A stretch of 64,000 bases of DNA from Gossypium raimondii (taxonomy: Eukaryota > Streptophyta > Magnoliopsida > Malvales > Malvaceae): assembly GCF_025698545.1 (NCBI RefSeq), contig NC_068577.1:682001-746000 (forward strand), read 5' to 3'. The position numbers were made by a program, and so were the translations under genes. Below, piece after piece: positions 10,911 to 24,047 of this stretch. Each line of letters opens with the position of its first letter. The first letter of the stretch is position 1. The notes below the pieces were generated by a model. That model did not search any database, was not told where the DNA came from, and saw only the letters and a program-made list of their open reading frames with translations.

Positions 10911-12639
10911 ATCTGGATGGTTGAAACAAAACCGATCCATCTGCCCCAAAATGAACAACCCAAATGATGCTACTTCACTTGGATCAAGATGTATATCTAA
11001 TGTGATGAATGGTACTTTAGTTGGTCCCAAGGCTCTAGTCACTACATGCAACTCTAAGCATTGGTTAAACCGGCTTTCAGCAGAGCTACTCGGATTGTAT
11101 CAGCATTCGGATTTAAGACATCAATTTCATACTTCCTCTATTATCATATCTGTAGTTTTCCTTTAAACAAAAGAATAATTCATAAAGGAGGAAAAGGGGA
11201 AGACTGGTGAGAGCCCCTTACCTTGGATAGGCTGTAAGTATGAGAAATGTGAACGGTAATCAAGCCCTTTTCCATCCATGAGATTAACTCCCGGACTGAA
11301 TCCTCGAGCACAGCCGGTTGATGTATTCTATAGCTACCCCAATAGAACCCATGGACAATCCAATTCTGAGAAGAATGAGATACATGCTTGAAAATGCTAT
11401 TGAAGACGAGCAACAACAAGAAGTGCGTGTATCGTACAACTAATTCATTTAACAGGTTTACCACCGAGATCTGCCGCATTAAAGCTATATTTACCATAAA
11501 CTGGTAAGGGTAGCATAGTTTGGCATGTGATGGATCGATTTGAGAAAAAAAGAGAAAAGGTGAAGTACCTTAACAAGAATGATATTAGCTGGGATGACAG
11601 GGATTTCACCACTGGCGAATCCAATGACTAGAATCTGAGCACCCCAATTCAAAAGCTTCCTAGTTTCTTTAGCAAGGTTGCCACCAACAGGATCATAGAG
11701 AACATCAACCCCTTTGAGGTTCCTTGACTTGAGGAACTCCTTTATACTCGCGGTTACATATTGATTCATCAAGTCTACCACATGATCGACACCCAAGGAC
11801 TTTAAAAGCTGCACCTTTTCATCTCCCCTGAAAAAAAAATTGTAGGATTGATGTACCCCTCTTCATGTAAACTCGTAGGGTTTTAGGCAAAACTAAAGCA
11901 CATTAGCTCATAGGTCAAGGGTCAAGTCAGATCATATGCAAACTGTTTGGCTTGCCATGGTTTTGTCTACTCAAACACTATCAGAATCCCTACCTCTATG
12001 AACCTATCTGAACCGAAGACAATATCTAATATGTAAAAGGCGTGACCCCTTGTCAGATAGCAACACTTGAGTCTTGACATGAAAGAAAAAGTTCAATGCT
12101 ACTAATAATCTAACACAGAAAGAAAGAAAAAAGAGGCACCTTGCAACAGCAATGACAACTGCGCCGCAAATCTTGCCGATCTGAACAGCAGCAAGGCCAA
12201 CGCCTCCAGCGGCACCAAGAACCAGCAATACCTGCTATCTCCTTTAGCAGTAAAACTCAGAATATCCTCCAATCAAAATCTATCATTATAACTACGAAAT
12301 AACTCAACTCAATAACTAACTAAGCAATGAAAATGCATACATGAATTCTCGAATTTAGGTGCTCAACGTCTTATGGCCTCAGTCTTGCAGCACAAGCAAA
12401 GTCTCATTCATAGGGAAAGCAAAATTAAATTTGTTAAGGGGAGGTAGACTCTTTTTGGAAAAATCTTCGAATAGTCGTTTATCGTGAATTGATGAAATTA
12501 CTCAAGTATTGGTATTGTTGTCGGTTGAGGTTTTGTTTCTCAAATCCACGAAGAGCTCCAGTGCCCTGAGAGGCTAATGAGGTTGCTCTCACTCTATGAA
12601 CCTAGAGGAGTATATGAGGTGGACCAAGATGAAAAACTT

Positions 12640-12905
12640 TCAATTCAGTCCTCTTATAAATAGAGAAACTATAAATTAATATATCGTAAAATTACATTTT
12701 AACTCCTCAAAAACAAAAAAAAAATATCAATTCAGTCCTCTCCTAAATAAAAAAAATTATAAATTAAAATATAGTAAAATTATACTTTTAACTCTCCTAA
12801 AAATGAAAATTTAAAAATGATTAAATTATAAATTAATACATAATAAACTTATATTTTGATTTATAAAAAATTATAATTAAATTCCGAACATGCTAAATAT
12901 TTCTG
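12640..12905. repeat. AT-rich dispersed repeat in intron 2 of the damaged copy
   Basis: Repeating phrases such as TCAATTCAGTCCTCT, AAATTATAAATTAA and TAAAATTA occur about three times, each ~80-90 bp apart. The phrases resemble those at 45800-45960 and 58150-58430. No coding potential. The repeat helps explain the larger intron 2 relative to copy A. Confidence 0.4.
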
Positions 12906-13364
12906 TATTCGCCCCTCAGTGAGACAAAACCTCATCTGAAAACAATATTGACCCGGTGAGGGATTCATCGGCTCCTAAAGTATCACACTTCAAACCTTTC
13001 TTACGGAATTCAATGAAAGGAAGTAAAAAATGGGGGGCATGCCTGAGAAGAAGTCAAGTTAGCCCTATAAACAAGGGCTAAATGCGGAGCCCCAAAGGCA
13101 ACAGGAAGATTTAGTGGCGGAAGGGCCAACGGCATCGACAGTGCCGGTATAATCGGAGCCTGGGATGAAAGGCAAGGGATGCTTCTCCTGGTATTTGCCT
13201 AGTATCTTAAGGTAAGTAGCGAAGGTCAAGCTGGTGGCTTTAATTTTGATTCTTACTGCTGTGGATGAGTCCAACTTGGGGATCAGATGGTTCTGGGTTA
13301 ACTCACTTGGTGGCTCAGATGAGGATGTTGGATCACCCAATCTCTTGCACAACAGAGCTTCCAT

Positions 13365-13762
13365 GTATGTACTTGAAAATGGACTCAACTTTTCTTATTA
13401 ATTTCAATTATTGCACGGTAAAAAATTAGAGTAATTATTGAGTTTTACTTCAATATCATCGATATTATTGTCAGTCCGCGAAACTTATTATCCATTGACT
13501 ATAAGCAACTCTATGCATAGTATAAAGAAAAATAATGGATATTAAATAAAAAGGACACAGTGACTGGTAGTTGTGTTCTATTCTGGTTGGTGTTATCAAT
13601 TATTAGACATCGACGGGTGTTGTTTCGGATTTGGTTCCAGTTTTTTCAGACCCTAAAGTTCAGACAACAACAATGGTCGACATGGCTTTCATCTCTTGAA
13701 TCTTTATAAAAAAATTGGCTTTAAATTGAATTGAAGAACTCAGAATTATTAGTGTAGCAGCA
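13365..13762. promoter_or_regulatory. Shared divergent promoter region
   Basis: Only 398 bases separate the start codons of the damaged oxidoreductase copy (minus) and the alpha/beta hydrolase (plus). Both promoters and 5' leaders must lie here. No specific motif is called. Confidence 0.5.
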
Positions 13763-15905
13763 ATGGTGTTTCGGTACCAGTTTCAACAGATGCCAAATGG
13801 AATCGCCATTAGCAGAAACACCCGAAGTCGTCAACCATATAAAGTTTTTTCCCATCCCAGTTCCGGTCACCGGAATCTAACTCTAGCGACCACCGTCCCC
13901 CATGCTTTTTCTCTTTCCGGCTCCGGCGCCGGTGCACAATACTCTTCAGCAGGTACGGTTTCTATCCTTTGTTTTCCTGTTTTTTGCCTTAAAACATGTT
14001 GTGATGATACACAGAGAGTGGTTTGGGATTGTTTAAGACAGTTGAGAGGATTTTATCACCGTATTAATTTATATTCTTACAATTTCTAAAAGGGTTCTAA
14101 AGCTATTTTACTAATTTTGAGTTGTCAATAACCATGTAACACAAACCAAACGAGTTGTTTTTAATAAATGAGCTTCTCTGATTAAAGTGGTTGATTTGAC
14201 GAGATAAGCAGTTCTTTTGTATCACATACAAAGTGTTTATCTTGGTTTGAATTCCTATACTAATGTCTCGAAACATACCGTTACATATTCGTAGGCGAAT
14301 TAGTGGATACCGGAAGGAACGAGAGAAAGAAGAGAATTGCAGGCGTTGATCAAGATGAGTTGTTGGATCCAAAACAGTTAGCTGATCCAGACAGTTGCTT
14401 TTGTGAGTTTCAAGGGGTCGAAATTCATCACAAGCTATATGAACCGGAGTCACGTTCTTCGGATAACTCCTTATATGGCCAACACGAGGCTCAAACACCA
14501 TCGTTGGAGCTCGGTCTTCCTATGATTCTTCTACACGGTTTTGGAGCTTCTGTTTTCTCGTGGAACAAAGTTATGAAGCGTTTGGCAAGCCTCACAGGCT
14601 CCAAAGTTCTCGCCTTTGATAGACCGGCGTTCGGCTTAACTTCGAGACACAACACTTTCGAGACTCAATCTAGTGATGCAATACCTTTGAATCCTTACTC
14701 CATGGCATTTTCGGTGTTGGCTACCTTATACTTCATCGATTTCTTGGCTGCTCAAAAGGCAATTCTGGTGGGGTATGTATCGTTCTTGTTCGATTGTTTC
14801 TGTTTTTCAGTTTGACTTTCATGAACACTAATAGCCTTCGGCATACCAGGCATTCTGCTGGTTCTCTTGTAGCAGTTGAGGCATATTTTGAAGCTCCCGA
14901 ACGTATTGCTGCTTTGATACTCGTTGCCCCGGCAATATTAGCTCCCCGTGCTATTCCTAAGGTTGTTGACACTAAAGGAGACGGATCGGACTCGAACGAT
15001 CAAGGGAAGCCGCAGTTCAAACTTTTCAAAATTTTGCACAAGTTCATCAAATATGTCACACAATCGATAATACAAATGATGAAACGGATGGTGGATATGC
15101 TCAATTCTCTTTATAAGAAAGCACTTTTGTCTGTTCTTCGATCTGCCTTCGCTGTAATGCTGGTATTATGCACCATGCTCGAATCACTTACAGGCTTTTG
15201 CCTAATGGAAGTGCAATGAAGCTTACTATATATATTTTCTTTCTAGGTAAGGATGATAATCAAAAAATTCGGTGTAGCTGCTGTAAGGACTGCATGGTAT
15301 GATTCTAAACAAGTCGATGAACACATCATAGATGGCTATACGAAGGTGATTTATTCTTTATCCCGGGTAGATGGAATGAATGCTTAGATGATTGGTATTA
15401 TTATTTGCTGTTACGGTCGTCGAATCGTAGCAGTTAAATCTCGATTTTTGTTTATACAGCCATTGAGAACTAAGGGTTGGGATAAAGCTCTTGTAGAATT
15501 CACTGCAGCAATGCTTGTGAAAGGCGAGTCTGAAACGAAGCCACCGTTGTCAAAACGACTGCACGAAATCTCCTGCCCTGGTAATATTACTCAAAACCAT
15601 AAACTCATATACTACTAATTGTTTCTGTAGTTCGACACAAATGTCCGAATATTACCGGTTTCACTCTTTTACTATCTGAATGAAACATAGTTCTGATTGT
15701 TACGGGAAACGCCGATCGAATAGTTCCTTCTTGGAATGCCGAGAGACTTTCACGAGCCATTCCTCATTCAAAGCTCGAAGTAATTAAGAATTGCGGTCAC
15801 TTGCCTCACGAGGAAAAGGTTGACGAGTTCGTTAGAGTGGTCGAGAAGTTTCTGCAACGAGCTTTTGGTGGTTTAGAGGAACCATCTCTACAAGCAGTAA
15901 CCTGA
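13763..15905 (+). CDS. Alpha/beta hydrolase, probably chloroplast-targeted
   Basis: Six exons: 13763-13952, 14295-14772, 14850-15162, 15247-15345, 15460-15580, 15691-15905. The frame is continuous and gives 471 residues. The N-terminal ~63 residues are rich in Ser, Arg and Thr with few acidic residues, as in a plastid transit peptide. The fold shows the oxyanion motif HGFG at 144-147, the nucleophile elbow GHSAG with Ser225, the acid Asp409 in GNADRIVP and the base His437 in NCGHLPHEE, so the catalytic triad is complete. An insert of Lys-rich helical sequence (about 260-330) forms the lid region. Resembles Arabidopsis At3g10840-like hydrolases. The substrate is unknown (ester, lipid or other acyl compound). 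Divergent from the damaged oxidoreductase copy. Confidence 0.88.
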
Positions 15906-17775
15906 AATCTGTATTAGGAAAACATCATGTCTCTTAGAATTAGACATTATTTTGTTCTTGTTATAGAATAACATCGTGTATGTAGATGCTGAACATTTTG
16001 TAAACAATGGCGGATGGCCATTGAATGAATTCTCTTAACGATTGTAAAACATAGTAATGGAGGGAAGTATTGTCCCCTCCCCATGGATGCCTAAAATAAA
16101 CTCGAAAAATGAATGATAGACACCGGCAATAACATCCGGTACATTCGCACTCAGATATAATTTACTTTGTAAAACAATGATATTTTAATTACAAATATAG
16201 TTTATATTTACAATTTGGCCTTTCTTATTTTATTTTGGTTAAATTTTGTAATTAGTCCTTGTGTTTTGTAAAAATTATGGATTTAACCCGTATTCTTTTA
16301 TTTGGTCATTTTAATATTTTTACTTTCCAATTTTTAAAATTTCATTCCTCATTCCAACTTTTAAATTCATTAAGTAAACTTCATTATTTTTAAAATTTGA
16401 AGTCTCAAATATCATATGTGTAATGTTATGTTTACTTATTATTTTTCGCATATTATTCACTAAAAATCTAGTTAACGGATTAACCACTGTCATTTCCATC
16501 AAGACTAACATTTGAAAATTCAAAAGTATAGGGACTTAGAATGATCCAGTTGGAGAAAATAGACTAAATCTATAATTGTACTCATAGTACAAGATTAGTA
16601 ATTTAATTTAACCAAATAGATTTAATTGCTATTGTTTGGATCAAGTTTAAAATTTTAGAATTTGAAAAGTATAAAAATTAAAAGTGACCGATTCAATAAG
16701 TATAGGGTTAAAATAGATCAAATAAAAGTACACAGACTAAATCTACAACTTTTGCAAAGTATTGAGGCTAATAACAAAATTTTGGACTAAAATTAAAATA
16801 ATTTTTTAAAACAATATGTTTATTAATTAAAATTAAAAAACTTAAAACAACATGAAATAAAAATTACAAAGTCAGTCGGAGATCGTTAAGGATTATTTAA
16901 AAGTTTAGTTATTAATTAATCGAATTAACCAAAATTAATAATTAATAATACAAATTATGTGTAGTTTTAATTCGTTAATTTAGATAATTCAGTCAAATGA
17001 ACATTATCAATTTATTTTTTATACGTTTTATACTTATTTTAACAAAAATAAAAAATTTCGCTTAACCGTAAAATAATTAAAATTTTAATTAATACTAATT
17101 CAGTTCGGTTTATATGTAATTGTCTCAGCCACCTCACGTAGATTAGTCTGGCAAGGCTTCTCTTCTACATCATTAAGCATAAAAGAGATGTTAAAATAAT
17201 TATATGAAGAAAAATGAAAGAGAGAAAATTAGAAAAATAAAAGAGAAAAATTAATACAAAGTTAAAATATAATAATAAATTTATCTTAAGATGAAGCAAA
17301 ATAAAATATAAAAAAGTAAAACTTTTTTCAAACAAAATTTGAAATTTTAATTTACACATTAACCCATGTAAAAATGGCTTAAATCTAATATAAAACTCTA
17401 TACAGCGGCAGTATATTTGAATATAAATATGATTAATTTATTTAGTTTATTCATTTCCAATTCGAAAATTGAAAAGGAGATCGAAACGGTATGCTAACGG
17501 GAATCTGAGATAGAAAGGAGAAGATAAGAAGAAAAATTACATCTTTACCTTCCGGTACGCACTACATAATCGCTTGCTGTACATAATAGTACTAAGCAAG
17601 CCCTAGATTTGGAGGTTTTAGGCGGTGGAGGCGGCGGCGGTGGCTGTTAATTTTGATGGGTGCTCAACTGGCAGCACCACCACCACCAGCGACTATTGGG
17701 TGTTTGCTGAATTAGGGTTTTTTGTGTAGACCTTACTTAGATTCGAAGGAGAGAACCACAAAAAAAGGGAAAGAT
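15906..17775. other. Intergenic region with inverted-repeat elements
   Basis: About 16232-16614 is an element with ends GGTTAAATTTTGTAATTAG (left) and, inverted, GGTTAAATTAAATTACTAATC (right). About 16630-16790 is a second partial copy of the same family in the opposite orientation (inverted end TTTTGTTATTAGCCTCAATA). The remainder is AT-rich. About 17440-17775 should hold the promoter and 5' leader of the next gene, including a GGCGGTGG-rich stretch at about 17621-17645. Confidence 0.5.
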
Positions 17776-20603
17776 ATGGATGGTGGGCGGAGATTAGCGG
17801 TTAGCCCAAGGCCTTGTAGCGGACGGAGAATAGTCGCATCGAAGAAAAGAGGGAGAGCGGATGGGTTTGTTAACAGCGTCAAGAAGCTTCAACGAAGAGA
17901 AATTTGTTCAAAGCGACACCGTGCTTTCTCCATCACCGACGCCCAGGAGCGTTTCCGTAACATCCGCTTGCAGGTTCTTTCTTTTTTACTTATTTAACCT
18001 AACCTTGTTACTTAAGTCCTTTTGCTATTGCACAATTTTAGCAATTTAAGTTTGATTCTCTGTGTTCTATTTATTTGAAATTAGGTTTTCGAATATAAGA
18101 TCTCAGTTGAGGTTTTCATGCTCCGAAAGAAATGACCATTTTAATTGTGGTAGGAATAAAGGGAGTAAATCCTTTGCATCATTAGTGTTCAAATTGTTTT
18201 AATAAACATAATCTCTGTTTAATAGTGTACGCTCTAATCACAGTCATAGATTTGGTTTATACTAGATGGCTAGATTGGAACGCTACCCTTTCGATTTACC
18301 TTATTATTCCTACAAGCCTGAACCAATTTCGTTGTTTTTGAAATTTTGATGCTTTTTATATTTATGGCTGTTTAAGTTTTTAATATGATTAAAATCAAAA
18401 GAAAAAGGCTTCAAACCTAGGAATTTTTGTGTCAAAGGTTCCTGATGTCGATTTTAAAATTACCTTGAATGATAAAGCTGAATTGAGGAATTTAAGTAAT
18501 ATAAGCTTGAATACTTAACTTAGATGTTTCGTTTCTATTTGATGCTATTTAAACTGGTTCTTCTTTGGTTGAACAGTGATCTTTGTATTTATTTCGATAT
18601 TAAGTAGGAAAGCATAAAAGGGCATTTCTTTCCTTTGTTTTGCTCGAAGTCTATCAAGCAAAAGGATTAATTTCAAAGTCAATGGATGATCTGTTACTTG
18701 TGTAGTCATGGGGTAGATCTTTGCAGTGCTGTTCTTGTTGAGCTTGCTTAATAAATTCCTGTTGCTGATATGTTGCATATGTATATATAGGAGGAATATG
18801 ATACTCATGATCCGAAAGGACATTGTTCGATGGTATTACCATTTCTGAGGAAGAGGTCAAAGATTATAGAGATTGTGGCTGCACGAGACATTGTCTTTGC
18901 TCTTGCTCAATCGGGTGTTTGTGCAGCATTTAGCCGAGGTGGGAACTGTGCTGTACACTTCTAAACTTGTTTTGGATGGTCTCTTTTCTTTTGCATCAAG
19001 AATTAAATTTGAGATCTTTTTATTTATTGTTGTTGGTTGCAGAGACTAATCAAAGAATATGCTTCCTAAATGTCACTGCTGATGAAGTTATACGGAGCTT
19101 GTTTTATAATAAAAACAATGACTCACTTATCACAGTCTCAGTTTATGCTTCTGACAATTTCAGCTCCTTGAAATGTAGAAGCACAAGGATCGAGTATGTC
19201 TATCTTTTATAACCTCTTACAAAACCCTTGTCTTATCCTGATTTTATCTAAAAAGAGAAAAAGGGGGAAATTCCTGCATTTGGGGATGTTTTCTTTCTGA
19301 AACAATACTTCTGATTCCTCGACAGATACATACGGAGAGGTCAACCTGATGCTGGCTTTGCTCTTTTTGAATCTGAGTCATTGAAGTGGCCAGGTTTTGT
19401 TGAGTTTGATGATGTAAATGGGAAGGTACTCACATATTCTGCACAGGATAGGTAAGTACTCACCTATTGAATGTTCTTTTAGGCTAAAATATAACTGGAT
19501 CTTTAACTAGATTCCTGAGTTTGATACATACTGTTTTTTATTTTTATCAGCATATACAAGGTGTTTGACCTAAAGAATTATACAATGTTATACTCCATAT
19601 CAGATAGAAATGTTCAAGAGATTAAGATCAGGTAATGCTCCTTTCATGATGGTTATATGCTTTGATTGTGCCGTTTTGCTTTGATAGTGTCACTTTATGT
19701 AATTGACTTTATTTCCTTTGTTTATTTTTGACAGCCCAGGGATTATGTTATTGATTTTCACTAAAGTTGGCGGCCATGTTCCTCTTAAGATTCTTTCAAT
19801 AGAGGATGGTACTGTTCTTAAATCTTTTAGTCATCTTCTTCACCGGAATAAGAAAGTGGATTTCATCGAACAGTTCAATGAAAAGCTTCTTGTGAAGCAG
19901 GAAAATGAAAACCTCCAGATTCTCGATGTAAGTATCTTTTGTAACCATTCCAAAAATAGAAAAGCTCGAAAGCAAAAAAATCTAAACTGCAATCATGCAG
20001 GTACGCAATGCTGAGCTAACAGAAGTTAGCAAAAATGAATTCATGACCCCATCAGCATTTATATTTCTGTATGAAAACCAGTTATTCCTTACATTTAGAA
20101 ATCGGACAGTGGCCGTGTGGAACTTCCGTGGAGAACTTGTAACTTCATTTGAAGATCACCTTTTATGGCATCCTGACTGCAACACCAATAATATATACAT
20201 CACAAGTGATCAAGATCTTATTATCTCTTACTGCAAGGCTGATTCTGATGATCCATTGTCTGAAGGAAATGGTTCGTATTTTTTTAAATTTGTTTCACCA
20301 TTATGCGTGCATACAATGAATTTGTTTGACACTCCTCGTGTGACAGGCTCCATTAATATCAGCAATATATTGACCGGGAAATGTCTCGCCAAAATACGAG
20401 CAAGCAACAGTTTCCCAGTTGAAGAACAATGCAGCTGCAGTGACAAATGTGGTTGCAGTTCAAAAACGCAGAGCAACGCGTCGAGAATTAGAAGCAGGGT
20501 CGCAGAAGCATTGGAAGATATAACTGCACTTTTCTATGACGAAGAACGCAACGAGATATATACGGGTAATAGGTACGGTCTAGTTCATGTGTGGTCTAAC
20601 TAA
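17776..20603 (+). CDS. Conserved plant WD40/beta-propeller-like protein of unknown function
   Basis: Eight exons: 17776-17973, 18791-18938, 19043-19193, 19326-19451, 19551-19631, 19735-19927, 20001-20271, 20347-20603. All GT-AG, all phases agree, product 474 residues. The start is the first ATG of the frame (MDGGRRLAVSPRPCSGRR). The N-terminal ~60 residues are strongly basic (KKRGR, KKLQRR), consistent with nuclear targeting. The body shows repeated beta-strand rich blocks ending in propeller-like phrases (TYSAQDSIYKVFDL, TVAVWNFRGELVTSF, NRYGLVHVWSN), as in WD40-type propellers with poor repeat consensus. A Cys cluster CSCSDKCGC lies at 418-426 between the last two blocks. I recognise it as a conserved plant protein but cannot name its function. 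Confidence 0.85.
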
Positions 20604-22590
20604 GGGTTTGATTTTGGTTAGGATGTTATGTAATATTAGTTGAGTGGTTTGTGAATTGGGGCATTGTGATTGTCATGGAACTGTACCATTATTAACTATT
20701 ATTGTATCGAAAATTCATTTAGTTTCTGCTCTAAATGATATTATTATTAGGCTTTATTCACAATTTGGTCCTCTAACTATACCAATTTTCCCAATTTGGT
20801 ACCTCAGCTTTTTTTTTTGGTCCCATTTTGGTATCTAAACTATCATTCCATTAGATATTTTAGTCCAAAATATCAGGTATATATATATTTAATGTTTGAA
20901 ATTTACTCTATTGTCAACCCCTATATCTGGCAAAAGCTTTTGTTTATCACTGCGGCCCTTGAAGCACAAATTTGCCAGTACTTTATTCAAATTCTACTAT
21001 TAAATTAGTTCTTCAGTAGAAAAGGTAATACTGCCTAATATGTTACAAGGATGAGTGGTGTTAAGTTGAATGTAGGTTTCGAGTTTCTATGGCAAACTGT
21101 ACTGTTTATATGTACATTCTCAAAGATTGGCTGGTATGCAAGATGGGGACATAGACCAGGTGCTGGTGTTTGTTTTTTAATACAAACGACCGCAGCTTCA
21201 CTTGTTATAGTCATCTTGGGAATTCACCTTTTTCTCCGCCTCTTTCTTCACGTTGTGAGAGAACGTGCGGAGGTAGGAGAGAGAGTTAAAAAATTGTTCT
21301 ATTTTAATTTAATTTAATTTTTTTTTTCAAAATTGTTAGCTCAATCGATTAACCAAAATAGTCAAGAGGGTGGTTTAGCCTCGGTTGCCTATTCCACTAA
21401 GGTAGCTTTTCACGATCAGGATTTTTTTAAATTTACTAATTTGATAAATCTTTGACAATAAGATTTAACCTAACAACTCTTTTAAGATTTCTATTCAATT
21501 TTTAAGACACAAACGTTGGAAAATATAATAAATGCTCACAAGTATTTGTAAGAAAAGGATGAAAAATTTAAGCACAAATGGTTGGAAATAGATTTTTTTT
21601 TTAATGTTTGATCTCTTATAATCTCTCTTGTTGTTGTAAAAGCTTTGAAAGCTGGTATTTATAGCATCTCATTGATTTTCGGCCCTTGGGAATGTTTGAA
21701 AATGAATTGAGTCGTTGGAGGTGTAAAAATTAGAGTATTATGATTCTTACAACAAAATGTATCGATACATTTGAAGGAGTATCGATACTTTGGACATTTA
21801 ATGCCTAAATTCAGTTACTGCTAAGTCTATTTTTAATAATTTGACAAATAACGTAAATTTAAGAACTAAAAAAAATTTAAACAGATGACTAAAATAACTT
21901 ATTTTTTTTAAGTCAAAGGGCCAAATAAATCAATCTACCAATAAATATTATACAACTTATTTTCCATGTTTATATATGAATTGATTTATTTCAAATAAAT
22001 TTATTCAACTCACGAATCAAATTTCCTTTCATTCGAATGAATTTAACAAAATTCAACTCAATAAAACTTGATTGGATGACGTAAATGCACTCAGTTGTGG
22101 TGTGAGTTGAACTCGACTTGAGTGTGATGGAAGAACAAGAATGCAATGGGCCATGCAATGAATGATTATGAAACATAGCCTCTTTTTTGTTTGTTTGTTT
22201 GTTGTGTTTTATAACTACTTTATCATATAAATATAATATAAACAATTAAATATTAAAAATATAAAAGTAATATATATTAAATGTATTTTTTGTTAAAAAT
22301 ATTTTTTAACAATCTTATTATAAATTCTGATCATATCTATTTTTTTTACATAATATCTAGAATTATCAAACTATAAATAAGAGGATAATGCGCTTGATGC
22401 ACTCGAATCCACGTCTTCCTATATTGACAATAATACTCATATCAATTAAAACTCAATCAAATTTTTAATTTAAAATATTAAAATAATAATATATTGTATT
22501 AATTATCGTATAAGGTAAAGCTTATTATGAAATTCTAAACAAAGGAAAAAGATGGTTGTCGGTGATGAGATATGATGTTATAATTGATCA

Positions 22591-22602
<12 letters not shown>

Positions 22603-22630
<28 letters not shown>
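22603..22630. repeat. (TAA)n microsatellite
   Basis: About nine perfect TAA units. Confidence 0.9.
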
Positions 22631-22986
22631 TTTTGTTTTTATTTACTGTAATAAAATCACGTGCTTCGTCACCCTTTTTCTTTGTCATAAAAGTGGTGGT
22701 AATAATAACAGAATTTGAAGTTGTTAAAAGATGTATTCAATAAGTTTGGTAGTTTTTTTAAAAAAGGGTTAAATTTTGATTTCAGTCCTTATATTCTTTG
22801 AACTTTTAAAATTTAACATTTAATTCATAACATGGTTAATGAATTTCTGTTGAACTTTGAATACAAGTCATTTTAATATTAAAAGTTTAATGAATAGCAT
22901 ATATGGTCAACCCTCGTTTTTATAATCTCATTTGTTTGTTAAGATTTTGGCCGTTATAAAGAGATGGATGTTATACAACTATAACT

Positions 22987-23325
22987 GGTAAAAATATCAT
23001 AGAGACTCTTGTAGTAGGAGTCAGATTACATTTTGTCCCTTCTTCTCAAAAATAGGTAAATTAATCATTATATGTTTAATTAAAGAGTAAATTGGTGATT
23101 CTGTTAATATTTCATCTATTTTTTATTGTTAAAAATTGGTCTTTGTACGTAAGCATGACGTACATATGTCACGCTACGTGTTATTATTTGGTTATTCTGT
23201 GAGGCATACTATTTTTAACACTACAAATAAATGAAATTTTAATAGAAATAACTAATTTGCTTATTGATATAATGTACAAGGACTAATTTTCTTACTTTTT
23301 GAGTAAAGGGCAAAATGCAAAATTT
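22987..23325. repeat. Family-C MITE-like element, right end missing
   Basis: The left end GGTAAAAATATCATAGAGA and internal phrases (GTCAGATTACATTTTGTCCC, AAATTGGTGATTCTG, GAGTAAAGGGCAAAATGC) match the elements at 23405 and 53489. The matching right terminus GTACTTTTACC is not found, so this copy is truncated or eroded. Confidence 0.6.
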
Positions 23326-23404
23326 GAGATAAATGATTGTTATGAAAAACTAGTTTAAAAAATAATATAAGCTATTATAAAAGTAAAAGTAAAATATCTA
23401 AAAT

Positions 23405-23781
23405 GGTAAAAGTATCATGGAGGCCATTATACTAAGAGTCAGATTGTATTTTGTCCCATTTACTAAAAAATTAGGTAAATTAGTCATTTCCATTAGATCA
23501 AAGAGCATTTTGATCCATCTACTAAAAATTTCAACTATATCTACTATTAAAAATTAGTTTATGTACGCTAGAATAGGTACTTGTGGCACTCCATGTGCAA
23601 TTTTTTGGCAATTCTATCAACCATGCCAATTTTTCAACAGTAAGAATGGATGAAACTTTTAACAGAAAAGATTGATTTTCTCTTTGACATAACATATAGG
23701 AACTAATTTGCTCATTTTTTGAGTAAAGGGGGCAACATACAATATGACTCCTAATGCAGGAACCTCCATGATACTTTTACC
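23405..23781. repeat. Family-C MITE-like element with both ends
   Basis: The left end GGTAAAAGTATCATGGAGG and right end CCTCCATGATACTTTTACC are exact inverted copies over 19 bases. Non-coding, 377 bp. No clean target duplication remains, unlike the copy at 53489. Confidence 0.75.
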
Positions 23782-24047
23782 AAATAAAAATTTAAAATTC
23801 TAAAGAAAACAGGGACTGAGAGTACAATTAAACCAAAAGGCATTTACCCCATCCTTCCTATCCGCGTTTGTTTTGCTTTAAAGTGACTTCAAACTTATTG
23901 CATATATTCCCACTTTTACAAGTGAAATACCGATAATGGACTTTACTTATTCGTACTATTACAACTATAACACTACTCTCTCTCCCACTCTCACAAAATT
24001 AAATTCTAAATTTTCATTTCAAAAACTTTCTAATTTTCCACTTCAAA

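Larger units (their letters stand above)
10394..13364 (-). pseudogene. Damaged tandem copy B of the quinone-oxidoreductase-like gene
   Basis: Exons 3-6 are intact and match copy A base count for base count: 12231-12140 (92), 11827-11569 (259), 11365-11222 (144), 10489-10394 (96). The first coding block, 13364-13043, is one 322-base piece where copy A has two exons of 335 and 109 bases. A deletion has removed intron 1 and 122 coding bases (around the VGDYVCAFSPVG stretch), joining GPSATK to what should read LPVAFG. Because 122 is not a multiple of three, the frame shifts and the reading ends after about 99 residues from this ATG. The GC-type donor (CAG|GCATGC) is retained. Intron 2 is longer than in copy A because of inserted AT-rich repeat sequence (about 12340-12960). 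Most likely a young pseudogene. A shortened product from an internal start cannot be excluded. Confidence 0.85.

Noticed and set aside
17722-17775. Extended N-terminus for the WD40-like protein starting at TTG
   Set aside because: It needs a non-ATG start. The ATG at 17776 gives a normal conserved-looking beginning.
21750-21795. GTATCGATAC palindromes as a regulatory operator
   Set aside because: Only two short copies, in a repeat-rich intergenic region far from any start. Likely part of a dispersed repeat.
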